Below are positions 1-10,082 of a stretch of 41,349 bases of DNA, one piece after another. The stretch comes from Thioalkalivibrio sp. GTDB taxonomy: Bacteria; Pseudomonadota; Gammaproteobacteria; Ectothiorhodospirales; Ectothiorhodospiraceae. Location: assembly GCA_007692435.1 (NCBI GenBank), contig RECA01000111.1, forward strand, positions 1 through 41,349. The letters run 5' to 3'. The position numbers and the translations under genes are program-made. Within the stretch, counting starts at the first letter, position 1. Every line of letters starts with the position of its first letter. Under the pieces are notes generated by a model. It searched no databases and was not told where the DNA came from. It saw nothing but the letters and a program-made list of their open reading frames with translations.

Positions 1-29
1 GCTGCGCCACCCCCGACCATGAAAGAAGC

Positions 30-141
30 GTAGGGCGGAAGAGGGCGCAGCCCGTTATCCGCCATCCGGCGCCAGGGTAGCCGCGTGCTCCAGGACATTG
101 CGATCGCCGCATGGCGGATGACGCTACGCTCTTCCGCCCTA
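30..141. repeat. REP-like inverted repeat element
   Basis: Two arms face each other: GTAGGGCGGAAGAG...ATCCGCCAT at about 30-65, and at about 110-141 a sequence whose reverse complement is GTAGGGCGGAAGAGCGTAGCG...ATCCGCCAT. The outer 14 bp and the inner 9 bp of the arms match, and the middle differs. About 44 bp separate them. Repeats beginning TAGGGCGGAAGAG are, as I recall, scattered in many gammaproteobacterial genomes. Only this copy is seen in the window. It lies just downstream of the CPBP protease gene and could form a long hairpin that helps end that transcript. Small ORFs over it are shadows. Confidence 0.6.
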
Positions 142-186
142 CCGGTTCCCGAAGCGCACGCCGTGTTCTTTCACGCTAATGGGCGT

Positions 187-918
187 TCAGGCTGCCGCCT
201 CCGTCTGCACCGCGTAGTAGCTCACCGCCAGAAGCGTTGCGTTGTAGACACCGTGAATGACCGCGGGCACCGCGATGTTGCCGGTCCGCTCGTAGGCGAT
301 GCCGAACACCAGGCTCGGCAGCACCAGCACCACGACCGTGGTGATGCGTGCCGCGAGCGGACCGCTGAGGGCGAGCATGTGCAGGGCCGCAAAGGTCACG
401 GCAGCGAGACCGATTGCGGCGCCGGCACCAAAGGCCTGACGCAGGCGGCCCTGCACCACGCCGCGAAACAACAGTTCTTCGGCGGGGCCGATGAGCAGCA
501 GCGAGAGCACGATCAGAAGCAGGAAGATCTGGGGATCGGCCATGCCGGCTTCCTGGAGCTGGTGTTCGCCGACGTCGAGCCCGACGAGTGACACCACGAG
601 CCAGCCGACGATCAGGGCCGCAAGCGCGAGTGCCGAGCCGCCGACCATCCAGTTCACATCGATGGCCGTCGGCCAGCGCACCGGAACGCGCAGGGTCCCT
701 TCCTGGAGCGCGAGGTAAAGCAGCGCCACGCCGCCAAAGCTCAGGCCCTGAGTCAGCAGGATCGAAAGCGTGATGACCAGCGCCGGGGTGAGTTGGACGC
801 CCGCGGCCGCCAGGCTCCCGATCACCGCGAGCGGCAGCACGAGGGCCACGCCCGCGGCGACGAGCAAGACCCCCGCCGCCCCGCCAAGTGCGTGTGCCTT
901 TTGTCTCCGGTCACTCAT
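187..918 (-). CDS. CPBP family intramembrane glutamic protease
   Basis: 243-aa polytopic membrane protein of the CPBP (CAAX protease and bacteriocin-processing, Abi) family, related to eukaryotic Rce1. The family cleaves membrane-embedded or membrane-near substrates, and the substrate here is unknown. The diagnostic motif EELLFRGVVQGRL (EExxxR) is near residues 147-159, followed by the second motif FAALH and the C-terminal HGVYNA, each after or within hydrophobic helices. Six to eight membrane segments can be read. The ORF track extends this frame far upstream across gltB on the opposite strand (883 aa). That extension is low-complexity shadow, so I start at MSDRRQKAH, an ATG where family-like sequence begins. 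The SD is weak (GCGGGA). It is divergent from gltB, with about 216 bp between the starts; I see no confident promoter there, only a TATAGA-like box at 952-957. Nothing adjacent suggests a bacteriocin system. Confidence 0.85.
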   Translation of the reverse strand: MSDRRQKAHALGGAAGVLLVAAGVALVLPLAVIGSLAAAGVQLTPALVITLSILLTQGLSFGGVALLYLALQEGTLRVPVRWPTAIDVNWMVGGSALALAALIVGWLVVSLVGLDVGEHQLQEAGMADPQIFLLLIVLSLLLIGPAEELLFRGVVQGRLRQAFGAGAAIGLAAVTFAALHMLALSGPLAARITTVVVLVLPSLVFGIAYERTGNIAVPAVIHGVYNATLLAVSYYAVQTEAAA

Positions 919-1134
919 TCCCGCAGTGTCAGAATCCAGAGCAGGGTCGCCTCTATACGCAGTGGTGCGCAGTGTACGCCCATGCCGGGTCGCTTTCTGC
1001 CAGCGGCGCGTCAGCCGGCGAGGCAGGGCGCAAGACCCGACCCCGCTGACCGAAATTGATTCGCGGCGGGGGAGGGCGCAGAGTATCCCCGGTGTCTCTT
1101 GCAGGTCATGAGCAGATTCTTTCGGAGTGTGCAG

Positions 1135-4100
1135 ATGACAGGTTTCGAGGGATTGCAGGGCGTGGCGTCGCGCGGGGAGCGGGAAGATCCGCGCTCGCTG
1201 TACGGCGCCGGGTACTCGAACTGCGGCGTGGGCGTCGTGGCCGATCTGGACGGCAGGCGAAGCCATCGGCTGGTGCGGGACGGCATCGAGTGCCTCGAGA
1301 ACCTCGACCACCGGGGCGCACGCGGGGCCGAGGAGAACACCGGCGACGGGGCTGGCATGCTGCTGCAGAAGCCGCACGCCTTCTTCCGGGACGAGGTCCC
1401 CGGGCTGGGTGAGCCCGACAGCTATGGGGTCGGCCAGGTCTTCATGCCCCGGGATGCCGGGCAGCGGGCCGCGCTGCGTTCCGTGATCGCGACCCGCTGC
1501 GGGGCCCGGGGCTTCGAGGTGGTTGCCTGGCGTGACGTGCCCACGGACAACCGCGAGCTCGGAAAGACCGCGCTCGAGAGCGAACCGCTCAGCCAGCAGT
1601 TCTTCGTTCAGCCCCGGGAACCGATGGAACCTGCGGACATGGACGTCGAGCTGTACGTGCTGCGGCGCGGGATCGAGAACGAGGCCCTGTTCCGGCGGCT
1701 GGTCGGATTCGGCGACCAGGTCTTCTACGTGTGCTCGCTGTCGCGCACCACCATCGTCTACAAGGGTCTGCTGACCTGCCCGCAGCTCCGGCCCTATTAC
1801 CCCGACCTCTCCGATCCGCGCTTCACCTCGGCGATGGTGCTGGTGCACGCGCGGTTCTCCACCAACACCCTTGGCGCCTGGGACCTCGCGCACCCCTATC
1901 GCTACCTCGTGCACAACGGCGAGATCAACACCCTGCGCGGCAACCAGAACTGGATGCGGGCGCGCGAGGCGGCGCTCGCGTCGCCGCGCTTCGGGGCCGA
2001 GATCGAGAAGATCAAGCCACTGACGGCAGAGGGGCTCAGTGACAGCGCGCAGATGGACAACGTGCTGGAGCTGCTGGTGGTTGCCGGCCGCAGCCTGCCC
2101 CACGCCCTGCGCATGCTGATCCCGGAGGCGTGGGAGCAGAATCCCCATATGGACCCGAATCGGCGCGCCTTCTATGGCTATCACAGCGCGCTGATGGAGC
2201 CCTGGGACGGCCCGGCCCTGGTGGTGGCCACCGACGGCGAACGGCTCGCGGGCGTGCTGGACCGCAACGGGCTTCGGCCCTGCCGCTACACCGTCACCCG
2301 CGACCGGCGCCTGATCATGGCCAGCGAGACCGGGGTGCTGGAGGTGCCCGCGCGCGACGTGCTCGCCCGGGGGCGTCTGAAGCCGGGGGCACTGTTCGTG
2401 CTCGATCCTGGCCGGGGCGGCATCGTGCCGGAGGACGAGGTCTTTGCGGAGCTTGCGGATCGTCCCTACGGGGAGTGGCTGAAGGCCGAGCGCGTGGCGC
2501 TGGAGGACCTCGTGGACCCGGCAGAGGCGGCGCTGTCCGCGGATGCGCTGGAGCGCCCCCTGACCGAATACCAGCGCGCCTTCGGTCACACCATGGAGTC
2601 CCTGCGGGTCCTCGTGCAGCCGATGGCGGCGAGCGGGGCGGACCCGATCGGGGCGATGGGCAACGATACCCCGCCGGCGGTGCTGTCTTCGCGACCGCGG
2701 CCGCTGAGCCACTATTTCCTGCAGCAGTTCGCGCAGGTCTCGAATCCGCCGCTGGACTACATCCGCGAGGCCCTGGTGACCTCCCTCGGCGACGCGATCG
2801 GTCCGCGCGGGAACCTCCTCGCGGAGACTCCCGGTCACTGCCGGCAGCTGTATCTCGAGTCACCCGTTCTGAGCACTCCCCAGGCGCGCGCCATCGAGCG
2901 GCTCGACCGCGAGGGCCTGCGCAGCCGCAGCATCGACATCAGCTACGGCAAGGGCGGCGACATGACCACCGCGATCCGGGCGGTGCACGCGGCGGCGGAG
3001 CGGGCGATCGAGGCGGGCTGCGGAATCCTGGTCCTCACCGATCGCGCGGCCGGACCCGGACGGGTCGCGATCCCGAGCCTGCTGGCGGTGTCGGGCCTGC
3101 ATCATCACCTCGTGCGCAATGGCCTGAGGACCCGCGTGGCGATCGTGCTCGACGGTGCCGAACCGCACACGGTCCACGACTTCTGCACCCTGATCGGCTA
3201 CGGGGCGGACGCGGTGCACCCATGGCTCGCCTACCGCGGCATCGCCGACATGGCGGCGCGCGGCTACCTCGAGGGCGAGATCGGGCACGGCCTCACGCAA
3301 TACCGGCGGGCGCTCGAACGCGGCATCCTGAAGGTGATGTCGAAGATGGGAATCTCGACGCTGCAGGGTTACAAGGGCGCGCAGATCTTCGAATCGATGG
3401 GACTGGATCACGAGTTCATCGATGCCTTCTTCGCGGGCACCACGGCCCATATTCCCGGGGTCGGCCTCGAGGAACTGGAACGGGAGACGCTCGAGGCCCA
3501 CGAGGTCGCCTTCGGCACACCGGTGATCGGCAACCTGCCGCTGGACCCGGGTGGGCACCTCTACTGGCGTCGCGACGGCGAACGGCACCACTGGAACCCG
3601 TACACCATCGGCAAGCTGCAGCAGGCCGCGCGCGGCAACGATGCCGGGGCCTACCGGGACTTCGCCCGCCACGCGAACGAGCAGGGAGGCGGACTCCTCA
3701 ACCTTCGGGGTCTGCTGGAGTTCGCGCGTGACGAGGCCGCCGCGCTCCCGCTCGACGCGGTGGAGCCGATCGAAGCGATAATGCAGCGCTTCTCCACCGG
3801 CTCGATGTCCTTCGGGGCCCTGAGCCAGGAGGTCCACGAGGCGCTCGCGATCGCGATGAACCGGGTCGGCGGGAAGTCCGGCACCGGCGAGGGTGGCGAG
3901 CAGGTCGAGCGCTTCGGCACCGATCGCGAGTGCTCGATGAAGCAGGTGGCGAGCGGGCGCTTCGGGGTCACCGCGCACTACCTCGCGCAGGCGAAGCAGA
4001 TCGAGATCAAGATGGCCCAGGGCTCCAAGCCCGGGGAGGGGGGCGAGCTGCCCGGCGGCAAGGTGGACGAGGGCATCGCGCGGGTGCGGTTCACGGTGCC

Positions 4101-5673
4101 GGGGGTCGGCCTGATCTCGCCGCCCCCGCATCACGACATCTACTCCATCGAGGACCTCCAGCAGCTGATCCACGATCTCAAGTGCGCCAATCCGACCGCC
4201 GAGATCCACGTGAAGCTGGTCTCGAAGGCCAACGTCGGCACCATCGCGGCGGGCGTGGCCAAGGCCCGTGCCGACGCGGTGCTGATCAGCGGGGACTCCG
4301 GTGGCACCGGGGCCTCGCTGAAGACCTCGATCAAGCACGCCGGCGCACCCTGGGAGTTCGGGCTCGCGGAGACCCAGCGGGTGCTGCAGGCGAACCGGCT
4401 GCGTTCGCGCATCACCGTGCGCGCGGACGGCGGTCTGCTGACCGGCCGCGACGTGGTGATCGCGGCCCTGCTGGGGGCGGAGGAGTACGGGCTGGGCACC
4501 GCGCCGCTGGTGGCCCTCGGCTGCATCATGCTGCGCAAGTGTCACTGCAACACCTGTTCCGTCGGGATTGCCACGCAGGATCCCCGCCTGCGCGCGCGTT
4601 TCCAGGGACGCGCAGAGCACGTCGTCAACTACATGCGCTTCGTCGCCGAAGAGGTGCGCGAGCACATGGCCGCCCTCGGGTTCCGCACCATGGACGAGAT
4701 GATCGGCCGGGTCGAACGCCTGCAGGCAAAGCAGATCGTGCATCCCAAGGGCGTTCGGCCGGACGTCTCGGAGCTGTTGCGGCGGGTCAGCTCCGAGGAT
4801 GCACCGCGCCGGACCCGTGCGCAGAACCACGGCCTTGAGACGAAGATCGATCACACGGTGATCGAACAGGCCCGGCCGGCGCTGGAGGAGGGGCGGCCGG
4901 TGGAGGTCGAGACCAGGCTGAGCAACCGAGACCGGACCTTCGGCACGCTGCTGAGCTATGAGGTCACCCGCCGCTACGGTGCCGAGGGCCTGCCGATGGG
5001 CACCATCGCGGTGCGCTGCACCGGCACGGCGGGGCAGAGCTTCGGGGCCTTCCTGTGCCGGGGGATCGCGCTGCATCTCGTCGGGGATGCGAACGACTAT
5101 GCCGGCAAGGGGCTCTCGGGCGGGCTGATCAGCGTGCGCACGCCGCCGGACGCCGGCTATCCGGCCGCGGAGAATTCGATCGTGGGCAACGTCACGCTGT
5201 TTGGCGCGACCGGGGGCGAGGCCTACTTCAATGGCCGCGGGTCGGAGCGCTTCTGCGTGCGCAACTCCGGCGCGCTGAGCGTGATCGAGGGGGTGGGCGA
5301 CCACGCCTGCGAGTACATGACCGGCGGGGTGGCCGTGGTCCTCGGGCCGATCGGCCGGAACTTCGGTGCCGGCATGAGCGGCGGCGAGGCCTACATCTTC
5401 GACGCGGAGGGGCTCGCGGAGCGGCACCTGAATCCGGACGGCCGGCGGGTCGAACCGGTGCGGGATGCGCGCGACCGCGAGCTGCTGCGGCGGATGCTGG
5501 AGAACCACGTCAGCTACACCGGCAGCCAGCTGGCCGCCCGGATCCTGGGCGACTGGGAGCGGTCGCTGGGGACCTTCGTGAAGGTGGTGCCCGACGCCTA
5601 CGCCGATGCGGTGGCCCGGCACCTCGCCACCGGGCGGGATATCCGCGTGACACCCCCGCCACGGGCTGCATGA
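1135..5673 (+). CDS. gltB: Glutamate synthase (NADPH) large subunit
   Basis: Large (alpha) subunit of ferredoxin/NADPH-type GOGAT. It hydrolyses glutamine and channels ammonia to 2-oxoglutarate to make glutamate in the cytoplasm. Domains in order: class II amidotransferase with nucleophile Cys30 in YSNCGVGVV, preceded by a short propeptide; HNGEINTLRGNQNW and DSAQMDNVLELL further on; a central domain; the FMN-binding synthase domain with SGGTGASLKTSIKHAG; the 3Fe-4S ligands Cys1130, Cys1136 and Cys1141 (CIMLRKCHCNTC, the family's C-x5-C-x4-C spacing); and the C-terminal GXGXG domain (GDANDYAGKGLSGG). Its length of 1512 aa is normal. The ATG at 1135 has GGAG seven bases upstream. TTG 1099 and ATG 1108 are in-frame alternatives that would lengthen the propeptide. 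It is followed by gltD 11 bp downstream. Confidence 0.97.
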   Translation: MTGFEGLQGVASRGEREDPRSLYGAGYSNCGVGVVADLDGRRSHRLVRDGIECLENLDHRGARGAEENTGDGAGMLLQKPHAFFRDEVPGLGEPDSYGVGQVFMPRDAGQRAALRSVIATRCGARGFEVVAWRDVPTDNRELGKTALESEPLSQQFFVQPREPMEPADMDVELYVLRRGIENEALFRRLVGFGDQVFYVCSLSRTTIVYKGLLTCPQLRPYYPDLSDPRFTSAMVLVHARFSTNTLGAWDLAHPYRYLVHNGEINTLRGNQNWMRAREAALASPRFGAEIEKIKPLTAEGLSDSAQMDNVLELLVVAGRSLPHALRMLIPEAWEQNPHMDPNRRAFYGYHSALMEPWDGPALVVATDGERLAGVLDRNGLRPCRYTVTRDRRLIMASETGVLEVPARDVLARGRLKPGALFVLDPGRGGIVPEDEVFAELADRPYGEWLKAERVALEDLVDPAEAALSADALERPLTEYQRAFGHTMESLRVLVQPMAASGADPIGAMGNDTPPAVLSSRPRPLSHYFLQQFAQVSNPPLDYIREALVTSLGDAIGPRGNLLAETPGHCRQLYLESPVLSTPQARAIERLDREGLRSRSIDISYGKGGDMTTAIRAVHAAAERAIEAGCGILVLTDRAAGPGRVAIPSLLAVSGLHHHLVRNGLRTRVAIVLDGAEPHTVHDFCTLIGYGADAVHPWLAYRGIADMAARGYLEGEIGHGLTQYRRALERGILKVMSKMGISTLQGYKGAQIFESMGLDHEFIDAFFAGTTAHIPGVGLEELERETLEAHEVAFGTPVIGNLPLDPGGHLYWRRDGERHHWNPYTIGKLQQAARGNDAGAYRDFARHANEQGGGLLNLRGLLEFARDEAAALPLDAVEPIEAIMQRFSTGSMSFGALSQEVHEALAIAMNRVGGKSGTGEGGEQVERFGTDRECSMKQVASGRFGVTAHYLAQAKQIEIKMAQGSKPGEGGELPGGKVDEGIARVRFTVPGVGLISPPPHHDIYSIEDLQQLIHDLKCANPTAEIHVKLVSKANVGTIAAGVAKARADAVLISGDSGGTGASLKTSIKHAGAPWEFGLAETQRVLQANRLRSRITVRADGGLLTGRDVVIAALLGAEEYGLGTAPLVALGCIMLRKCHCNTCSVGIATQDPRLRARFQGRAEHVVNYMRFVAEEVREHMAALGFRTMDEMIGRVERLQAKQIVHPKGVRPDVSELLRRVSSEDAPRRTRAQNHGLETKIDHTVIEQARPALEEGRPVEVETRLSNRDRTFGTLLSYEVTRRYGAEGLPMGTIAVRCTGTAGQSFGAFLCRGIALHLVGDANDYAGKGLSGGLISVRTPPDAGYPAAENSIVGNVTLFGATGGEAYFNGRGSERFCVRNSGALSVIEGVGDHACEYMTGGVAVVLGPIGRNFGAGMSGGEAYIFDAEGLAERHLNPDGRRVEPVRDARDRELLRRMLENHVSYTGSQLAARILGDWERSLGTFVKVVPDAYADAVARHLATGRDIRVTPPPRAA

Positions 5674-5684
5674 GGACGCGAGCG

Positions 5685-7172
5685 ATGTCAGAAAATCACC
5701 CCGACGGATTTCTGCTCCACCCGCGGCGCACGATCGGCTACCGCGAAGCCCGCTCGCGCACGCGCGACTATCAGCAGATCTACGCCTTCGAATGGGACTC
5801 CAGGGAACTGAGCACCCAGGGCCAGCGCTGCATGGACTGCGGCGTGCCGACCTGCATGGGCGGCTGCCCGATCGGCAACCTCATCCCGGAGTGGAACGAC
5901 CTCGTCTACCGCGGCCTCTGGGAGGAGGCGCTGGCGCGGCTGCACGCGACCAACAACTTTCCCGAGTTCACCGGCTACACCTGTCCGGCCCCCTGTGAAC
6001 CGGCCTGCACACTCGCCAGCAATGACGACGCGGTGACCATCAAGGACATCGAACGCGCCATCGTCGACATGGGCTGGGAGAAGGGCTGGATCGTGCCGTG
6101 TCCGCCGACGCAGCGGACCGGGAAGCGGGTGGCGATCGTCGGCAGCGGCCCGGCAGGGCTTGCCGCTGCCCAGCAGCTCAATCGCGCGGGACACGCGGTC
6201 ACCGTCTTCGAGCGCGACGACGTGATCGGCGGCCTGATGGTCTACGGTATCCCCGACTTCAAGTTCGCCAAGCACATGGTGGCCCGCCGCGTGCAGCAGT
6301 TGCGCGACGAGGGCATCGAGTTTCGGGCCGGCGTGAATGTCGGGGTCGATGTGCCACTCGCGGAGCTGCAGGCAGACTTCGATGCGGTATGTCTCGCGAT
6401 CGGTGCGCTGCGGCCGCGCGACGTTTCGGTGCCGGGGCGTCACCTGCAGGGCATCCTGTTCGGGATGGAGTATCTCACGGCCGAAAACCGGCGCCAGGCC
6501 GGACGGCCGGTGGACGGCGTCGCCGATGCCCGCGGCAAGCGGGTGGTGGTGCTCGGCGGTGGCGACACCGGTGCCGACTGTGTCGCCACCGCGCATCGCC
6601 AGGGCGCGCGGGAGGTGGTGCAGGTGAGCATCAATCCGCGGGCGCCGGAGGAGCGGCCCGAGGACAACCCCTGGCCGCAGCAACCCCAGACCTACCGCCG
6701 GACCTATGCCATCGAGGAGGGCGGGGAGGAGGCCTTCAGCCTGAACGTGGCCGGCTTTGTCGACACCGATGGGGACGGCCGCGTGAACCGGATCGACTTC
6801 GAGCGGGTCGACTGGAAGCGCGATCGGTACGGCCGCAGGACCGAGAAGATCGTGCTCGAGAGCGGGATTGAACAGCCGGCCGACCTCGTGCTGATCGCGA
6901 TCGGCTTCGAGGGGCCGGAGGTGGCGCCGCTACGGGAAGACCGCCTTGCGGTCACGGAGCGCAAGGTGCTCGACACCGACGCGCGGAAGATGTCGTCGAT
7001 TCCCGGGGTGTTCGTGGCCGGAGACGCGAGTCGCGGCCAGTCGATCGTCGTCTGGGCCATCGGCGAGGGACGCGACGTCGCCCGCCAGATCGATGCCTGG
7101 CTGATGGGGACCTCCCGACTCCCGCCCAGCCTGCAGACCCCGAACCCGCCAAGCCCGCCGCGCGGCCTCTGA
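5685..7172 (+). CDS. gltD: Glutamate synthase small subunit
   Basis: The 495-aa beta subunit of glutamate synthase. It oxidises NADPH through FAD and passes electrons via Fe-S clusters to GltB. The N-terminal cluster cysteines are in CMDCGVPTCMGGCPIGN (from residue 49) and CPAPCEPACTL. The FAD Rossmann motif is VAIVGSGPAGLAAA, the NADPH motif is VVVLGGGDTGADC, and the C-terminal flavin signature is GVFVAGDASRGQS. The chosen ATG (MSENHPDGF) has GAGG nine bases upstream. Another ATG at 5670 overlaps the gltB stop as ATGA and would add five residues. The tight spacing with gltB means one operon. The C-terminus carries a short proline-rich tail (about the last 15 residues) beyond the conserved fold. 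It is convergent with the Pat-type gene. Confidence 0.96.
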   Translation: MSENHPDGFLLHPRRTIGYREARSRTRDYQQIYAFEWDSRELSTQGQRCMDCGVPTCMGGCPIGNLIPEWNDLVYRGLWEEALARLHATNNFPEFTGYTCPAPCEPACTLASNDDAVTIKDIERAIVDMGWEKGWIVPCPPTQRTGKRVAIVGSGPAGLAAAQQLNRAGHAVTVFERDDVIGGLMVYGIPDFKFAKHMVARRVQQLRDEGIEFRAGVNVGVDVPLAELQADFDAVCLAIGALRPRDVSVPGRHLQGILFGMEYLTAENRRQAGRPVDGVADARGKRVVVLGGGDTGADCVATAHRQGAREVVQVSINPRAPEERPEDNPWPQQPQTYRRTYAIEEGGEEAFSLNVAGFVDTDGDGRVNRIDFERVDWKRDRYGRRTEKIVLESGIEQPADLVLIAIGFEGPEVAPLREDRLAVTERKVLDTDARKMSSIPGVFVAGDASRGQSIVVWAIGEGRDVARQIDAWLMGTSRLPPSLQTPNPPSPPRGL

Positions 7173-7224
7173 GGGCGACGAGGGCAACCGCGCGGTGCCC
7201 GTGCGGAATGTCCGACACGCCCTC
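7171..7224. terminator. Possible bidirectional terminator between gltD and pat
   Basis: The outer arms GAGGGCG (7171-7177) and CGCCCTC (7218-7224) cover the ends of the two convergent genes. Inside is a hairpin GGGCA...TGCCC (7182-7200) with further CCG/CGG pairing. There is no T-run on either side, so this is a weak call based on dyad symmetry and position only. Confidence 0.3.
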
Positions 7225-10015
7225 ATTTCCGGTACTCGGTGCCACGATCCCGCAGCAGGATCTCGGCCGAAACCGTGCCCTCTTCCGGTGGGTCCAGCCG
7301 GAAGCCCACCTTGCGGCAGACCCGCTGCATCCCGACGTTTTCGGCGAGGATATCGGCCGTGATGCGCACGATGCCCTCTTCCAGTGCGATGTCCGTGAGC
7401 CGTCTGAGCAGTTCGGTCCCGATGCCCTGCCGCTGGTCCGGATCGTTGATCAGCATCGAGAATTCCGCGTGGCTGCTGTCGTGCAGCCGACTCCAGCGTC
7501 CCACACCCAGGATTCGGCGCTCTCCGTCAGCAGGATCCCGGTAGACCACCACCAGGGCCATCTGCCGGTCGTAGTCGGTGAAGCAGAGCCGGGTGAGCCT
7601 CTCATGCGCGACACGCTGGCTCATCTGCATGATGTGGAAGTAGCGCAGATAGACGCTGCGCTCCGAGAGCGTCTTGTGGAAGGCCGCGACCAGAGGCTCA
7701 TCCTCGGGCCGGATCGGTCGTATCGTGACACGCCGTCCGTCGTGAAGCGTCCAGTCCGAGGCGTATTGTGCCGGATACGGGCGGATCGCCAGCGGTGGCA
7801 GGCTGGAGAGATCAAGGTCGGGGTCGTGCAGCAGTACGCGCGCGTCCAGGGCGCTGATCGTGTCCGCTCCGTCCCCGGCGTCCGGCGAGGCGAGGAGGGG
7901 GTTGATGTCGACCTCGCGGATCTCCGGGTGCTCGACGATCAGCTGGCTGAAGCGGACCAGCAGGCTCTCGAGCTGGGCCAGGTCGACGGCAGCGCGGCCG
8001 CGAACACCCTTCAGGGCCTCGTGGATCCGCGTCTGCTCCATCAGCCTGCGGGCCAGGGTGGTGGTCAGCGGCGGGAGTGCGACGGCCGTGTCCCGCAACA
8101 CCTCCACCATCTGGCCGCCCGCGCCGAACAGCAGCACGGGTCCGAACTGGGGATCCGGGCTGCTGCCCAGAATCAGTTCGTAGCTCTCGTCGCGGTTCAC
8201 CATGGGTTGCACGGTCACGCCCTGGAAGTGATGCGCTCCGGCCCGCTCGGCGACCGATGACTGAATCCGGGCGAAGGCCTCGGTCACGGCCTCGGCATCG
8301 GTCAGGTTCAGGCGCACGCCCCCCACGTCGGTCTTGTGGGTCAGTGTCTCCGAGTGCAGTTTCAGCACCACCGGATAGCCGATGTCCCCGGCTTGCCGGA
8401 CGGCTTCTTCGGCAGTGGCCGCAAGGCGTGTCTCCACGATCGGAATGCCGTAGGTCTGGAGCAGGGTCTTGGACTCGAACTCGGTAAGCAGCGTCCGCCG
8501 GGTCTCGCGCGCGGTCTCCAGCAACTGGTGCACCCGCGCCTGGGCGACCCCGATTTCTTTCCGGCCCATCGCGAGGGTGGGGGTCTCGTAGAGGGCCTTG
8601 AGGTTGCGGTGATAGCGCCACATGAGGTTGAACAGGTGTGCGGCAGCATCGGGTTGAGAGTAGGTCGGAATGCGCGCCTGGTTGAGCAGGCTGGTGCCGG
8701 GAAAGACCTCGGCGCCGCCCATCCAGCTTGCGAGGACCGGCTTCTTCAGGCCCTCGGCCTCACACTTGATCAACTCCGCCGTGCGGGTCGGATCGGTCAT
8801 GGCCTGAGGTGTCAGGATCACGAGGATGCCATCGGCATTGGGGTCTGCCGCGGCGCGTTCGAAGGCCAGGGCATACCGCTCCGGGTCCGCGTCTCCCAGG
8901 ATGTCGACCGGGTTGCCGTGGCTCCAGTGCGCCGGCACCACCTCGTCCAGTGCGCTGATCGTGGTGTCTTCCAGCGGGGTCAACTCACCCCCGCCCTGGA
9001 TCAGCGCGTCGGTGCTGAGGACGCCGGGCCCGCCGGCATTGGTCAGGATGGTCAGGCGCGGGCCCTGCGGCAGGTGGACCTGCTTGGCGAGGACTTCCGC
9101 CACGTCGAACATCTCCGCGAGGGAATCGACGCGGAGTACGCCGCAGCGTCGGAACGCGGCGTCCAGCACACGGTCGCTGCCTGCGAGCGAGCCGGTGTGA
9201 GAGGCGGCCGCCTTGGCCGCGGCCTCCGTCCGGCCCGCCTTGATCACGATGATCGGTTTGGTCAACGCCACCTCGCGGGCGGCGGAGAGGAACGGGCGCG
9301 CATCGCCGATACTCTCCATGTAGATGACGATGCTGCGGGTGTTCGGGTCATCCCCGAGGTAGTAGATGAGGTCGCCCCAGTTCACGTCGAGCATGGAACC
9401 GATCGACGCGAAGTTGCTGAAGCCCACGTTCTCGCGGCGGCTCCAGTCCAGCACGGCGGTGCCGACCGCACCGCTCTGGCTGATGAAGGCGACGTGGCCC
9501 GGCTGGGCCATCACGCCGGAGAAGGTCGCATTCAAGCCGGTGCGTGGGCTCATGACCCCCAGGCAGTTCGGCCCGATCACGCGCAGCGCGCTGTTCCGCA
9601 GTGCCTGGCGGATCTCCTCCTCCAGGGCGAGGCCCTCAGGCCCGATCTCGCGGAAGCCCGCCGAGACCACGATTGCGCCGCGTACGCCGTTCGCGACGCA
9701 TTCCCGGATCACGCCGGGTACGGTGGGTGCGGGCGTTGCCACGATCGCGAGATCCACCGATTCCGGCACCTCTGCGATCGACGGGTAGGCCCGGATGCCC
9801 AGGACGCTGCGCCGACTTGCGTTCACCGGGTAGACGGTACCGCCGAAGGGGTGGCTGAGCAGGTTCCAGAACAGGGTGCGGCCAACGCTGCCGGGTCGGT
9901 CGGTGGCACCGATGAGCGCAATGGACCGGGGCGCGAAGATCGCGCGCAGGTGCAGATAGTCGGAACGCAGGATGTCGTAGGAGGGATCCGTGTTCGGGGC
10001 GTGAATAGCGTTCAT
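7223..10015 (-). CDS. pat: Pat-type NDP-forming acyl-CoA synthetase/GNAT acetyltransferase
   Basis: 930-aa multidomain protein with the architecture of bacterial protein lysine acetyltransferase Pat/YfiQ. It starts with a CoA-binding Rossmann domain ([13 protein letters not shown], about residues 34-46), then a succinyl-CoA-ligase-like region with [10 protein letters not shown] around residues 272-281, an ATP-grasp region (about 500-715, including [19 protein letters not shown]), and a C-terminal GNAT domain (about 745-930) whose acetyl-CoA loop reads [11 protein letters not shown]. In the family the GNAT domain acetylates lysines of enzymes such as acetyl-CoA synthetase, and the synthetase part is often regulatory. 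Here the position matching the phospho-histidine of NDP-forming synthetases is His273, so catalysis by this part cannot be excluded. The SD is poor at the ATG. A candidate sigma-70 promoter lies about 160-190 bp upstream, and a four-copy 14-bp repeat lies in the leader. Confidence 0.87.
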   Translation of the reverse strand: MNAIHAPNTDPSYDILRSDYLHLRAIFAPRSIALIGATDRPGSVGRTLFWNLLSHPFGGTVYPVNASRRSVLGIRAYPSIAEVPESVDLAIVATPAPTVPGVIRECVANGVRGAIVVSAGFREIGPEGLALEEEIRQALRNSALRVIGPNCLGVMSPRTGLNATFSGVMAQPGHVAFISQSGAVGTAVLDWSRRENVGFSNFASIGSMLDVNWGDLIYYLGDDPNTRSIVIYMESIGDARPFLSAAREVALTKPIIVIKAGRTEAAAKAAASHTGSLAGSDRVLDAAFRRCGVLRVDSLAEMFDVAEVLAKQVHLPQGPRLTILTNAGGPGVLSTDALIQGGGELTPLEDTTISALDEVVPAHWSHGNPVDILGDADPERYALAFERAAADPNADGILVILTPQAMTDPTRTAELIKCEAEGLKKPVLASWMGGAEVFPGTSLLNQARIPTYSQPDAAAHLFNLMWRYHRNLKALYETPTLAMGRKEIGVAQARVHQLLETARETRRTLLTEFESKTLLQTYGIPIVETRLAATAEEAVRQAGDIGYPVVLKLHSETLTHKTDVGGVRLNLTDAEAVTEAFARIQSSVAERAGAHHFQGVTVQPMVNRDESYELILGSSPDPQFGPVLLFGAGGQMVEVLRDTAVALPPLTTTLARRLMEQTRIHEALKGVRGRAAVDLAQLESLLVRFSQLIVEHPEIREVDINPLLASPDAGDGADTISALDARVLLHDPDLDLSSLPPLAIRPYPAQYASDWTLHDGRRVTIRPIRPEDEPLVAAFHKTLSERSVYLRYFHIMQMSQRVAHERLTRLCFTDYDRQMALVVVYRDPADGERRILGVGRWSRLHDSSHAEFSMLINDPDQRQGIGTELLRRLTDIALEEGIVRITADILAENVGMQRVCRKVGFRLDPPEEGTVSAEILLRDRGTEYRK

Positions 10016-10082
10016 GGCGATCCGTGGGCTGGGGCGGGTTGCCGTATGGGTGACGGACGATGGGAGTTCGCGACGGGATGTC

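Noticed and set aside
919-2838. Upstream part of the 883-aa minus-strand ORF over gltB
   Set aside because: It is the antisense shadow of gltB in high-GC DNA, with low-complexity Arg/Gly/Pro/His-rich residues. Only the CPBP part below 918 is family-like.
2860-5622. 920-aa minus-strand ORF opposite gltB
   Set aside because: Fully antisense to clear gltB domains, with shadow-like composition rich in His, Arg and Asp and no recognisable motif.
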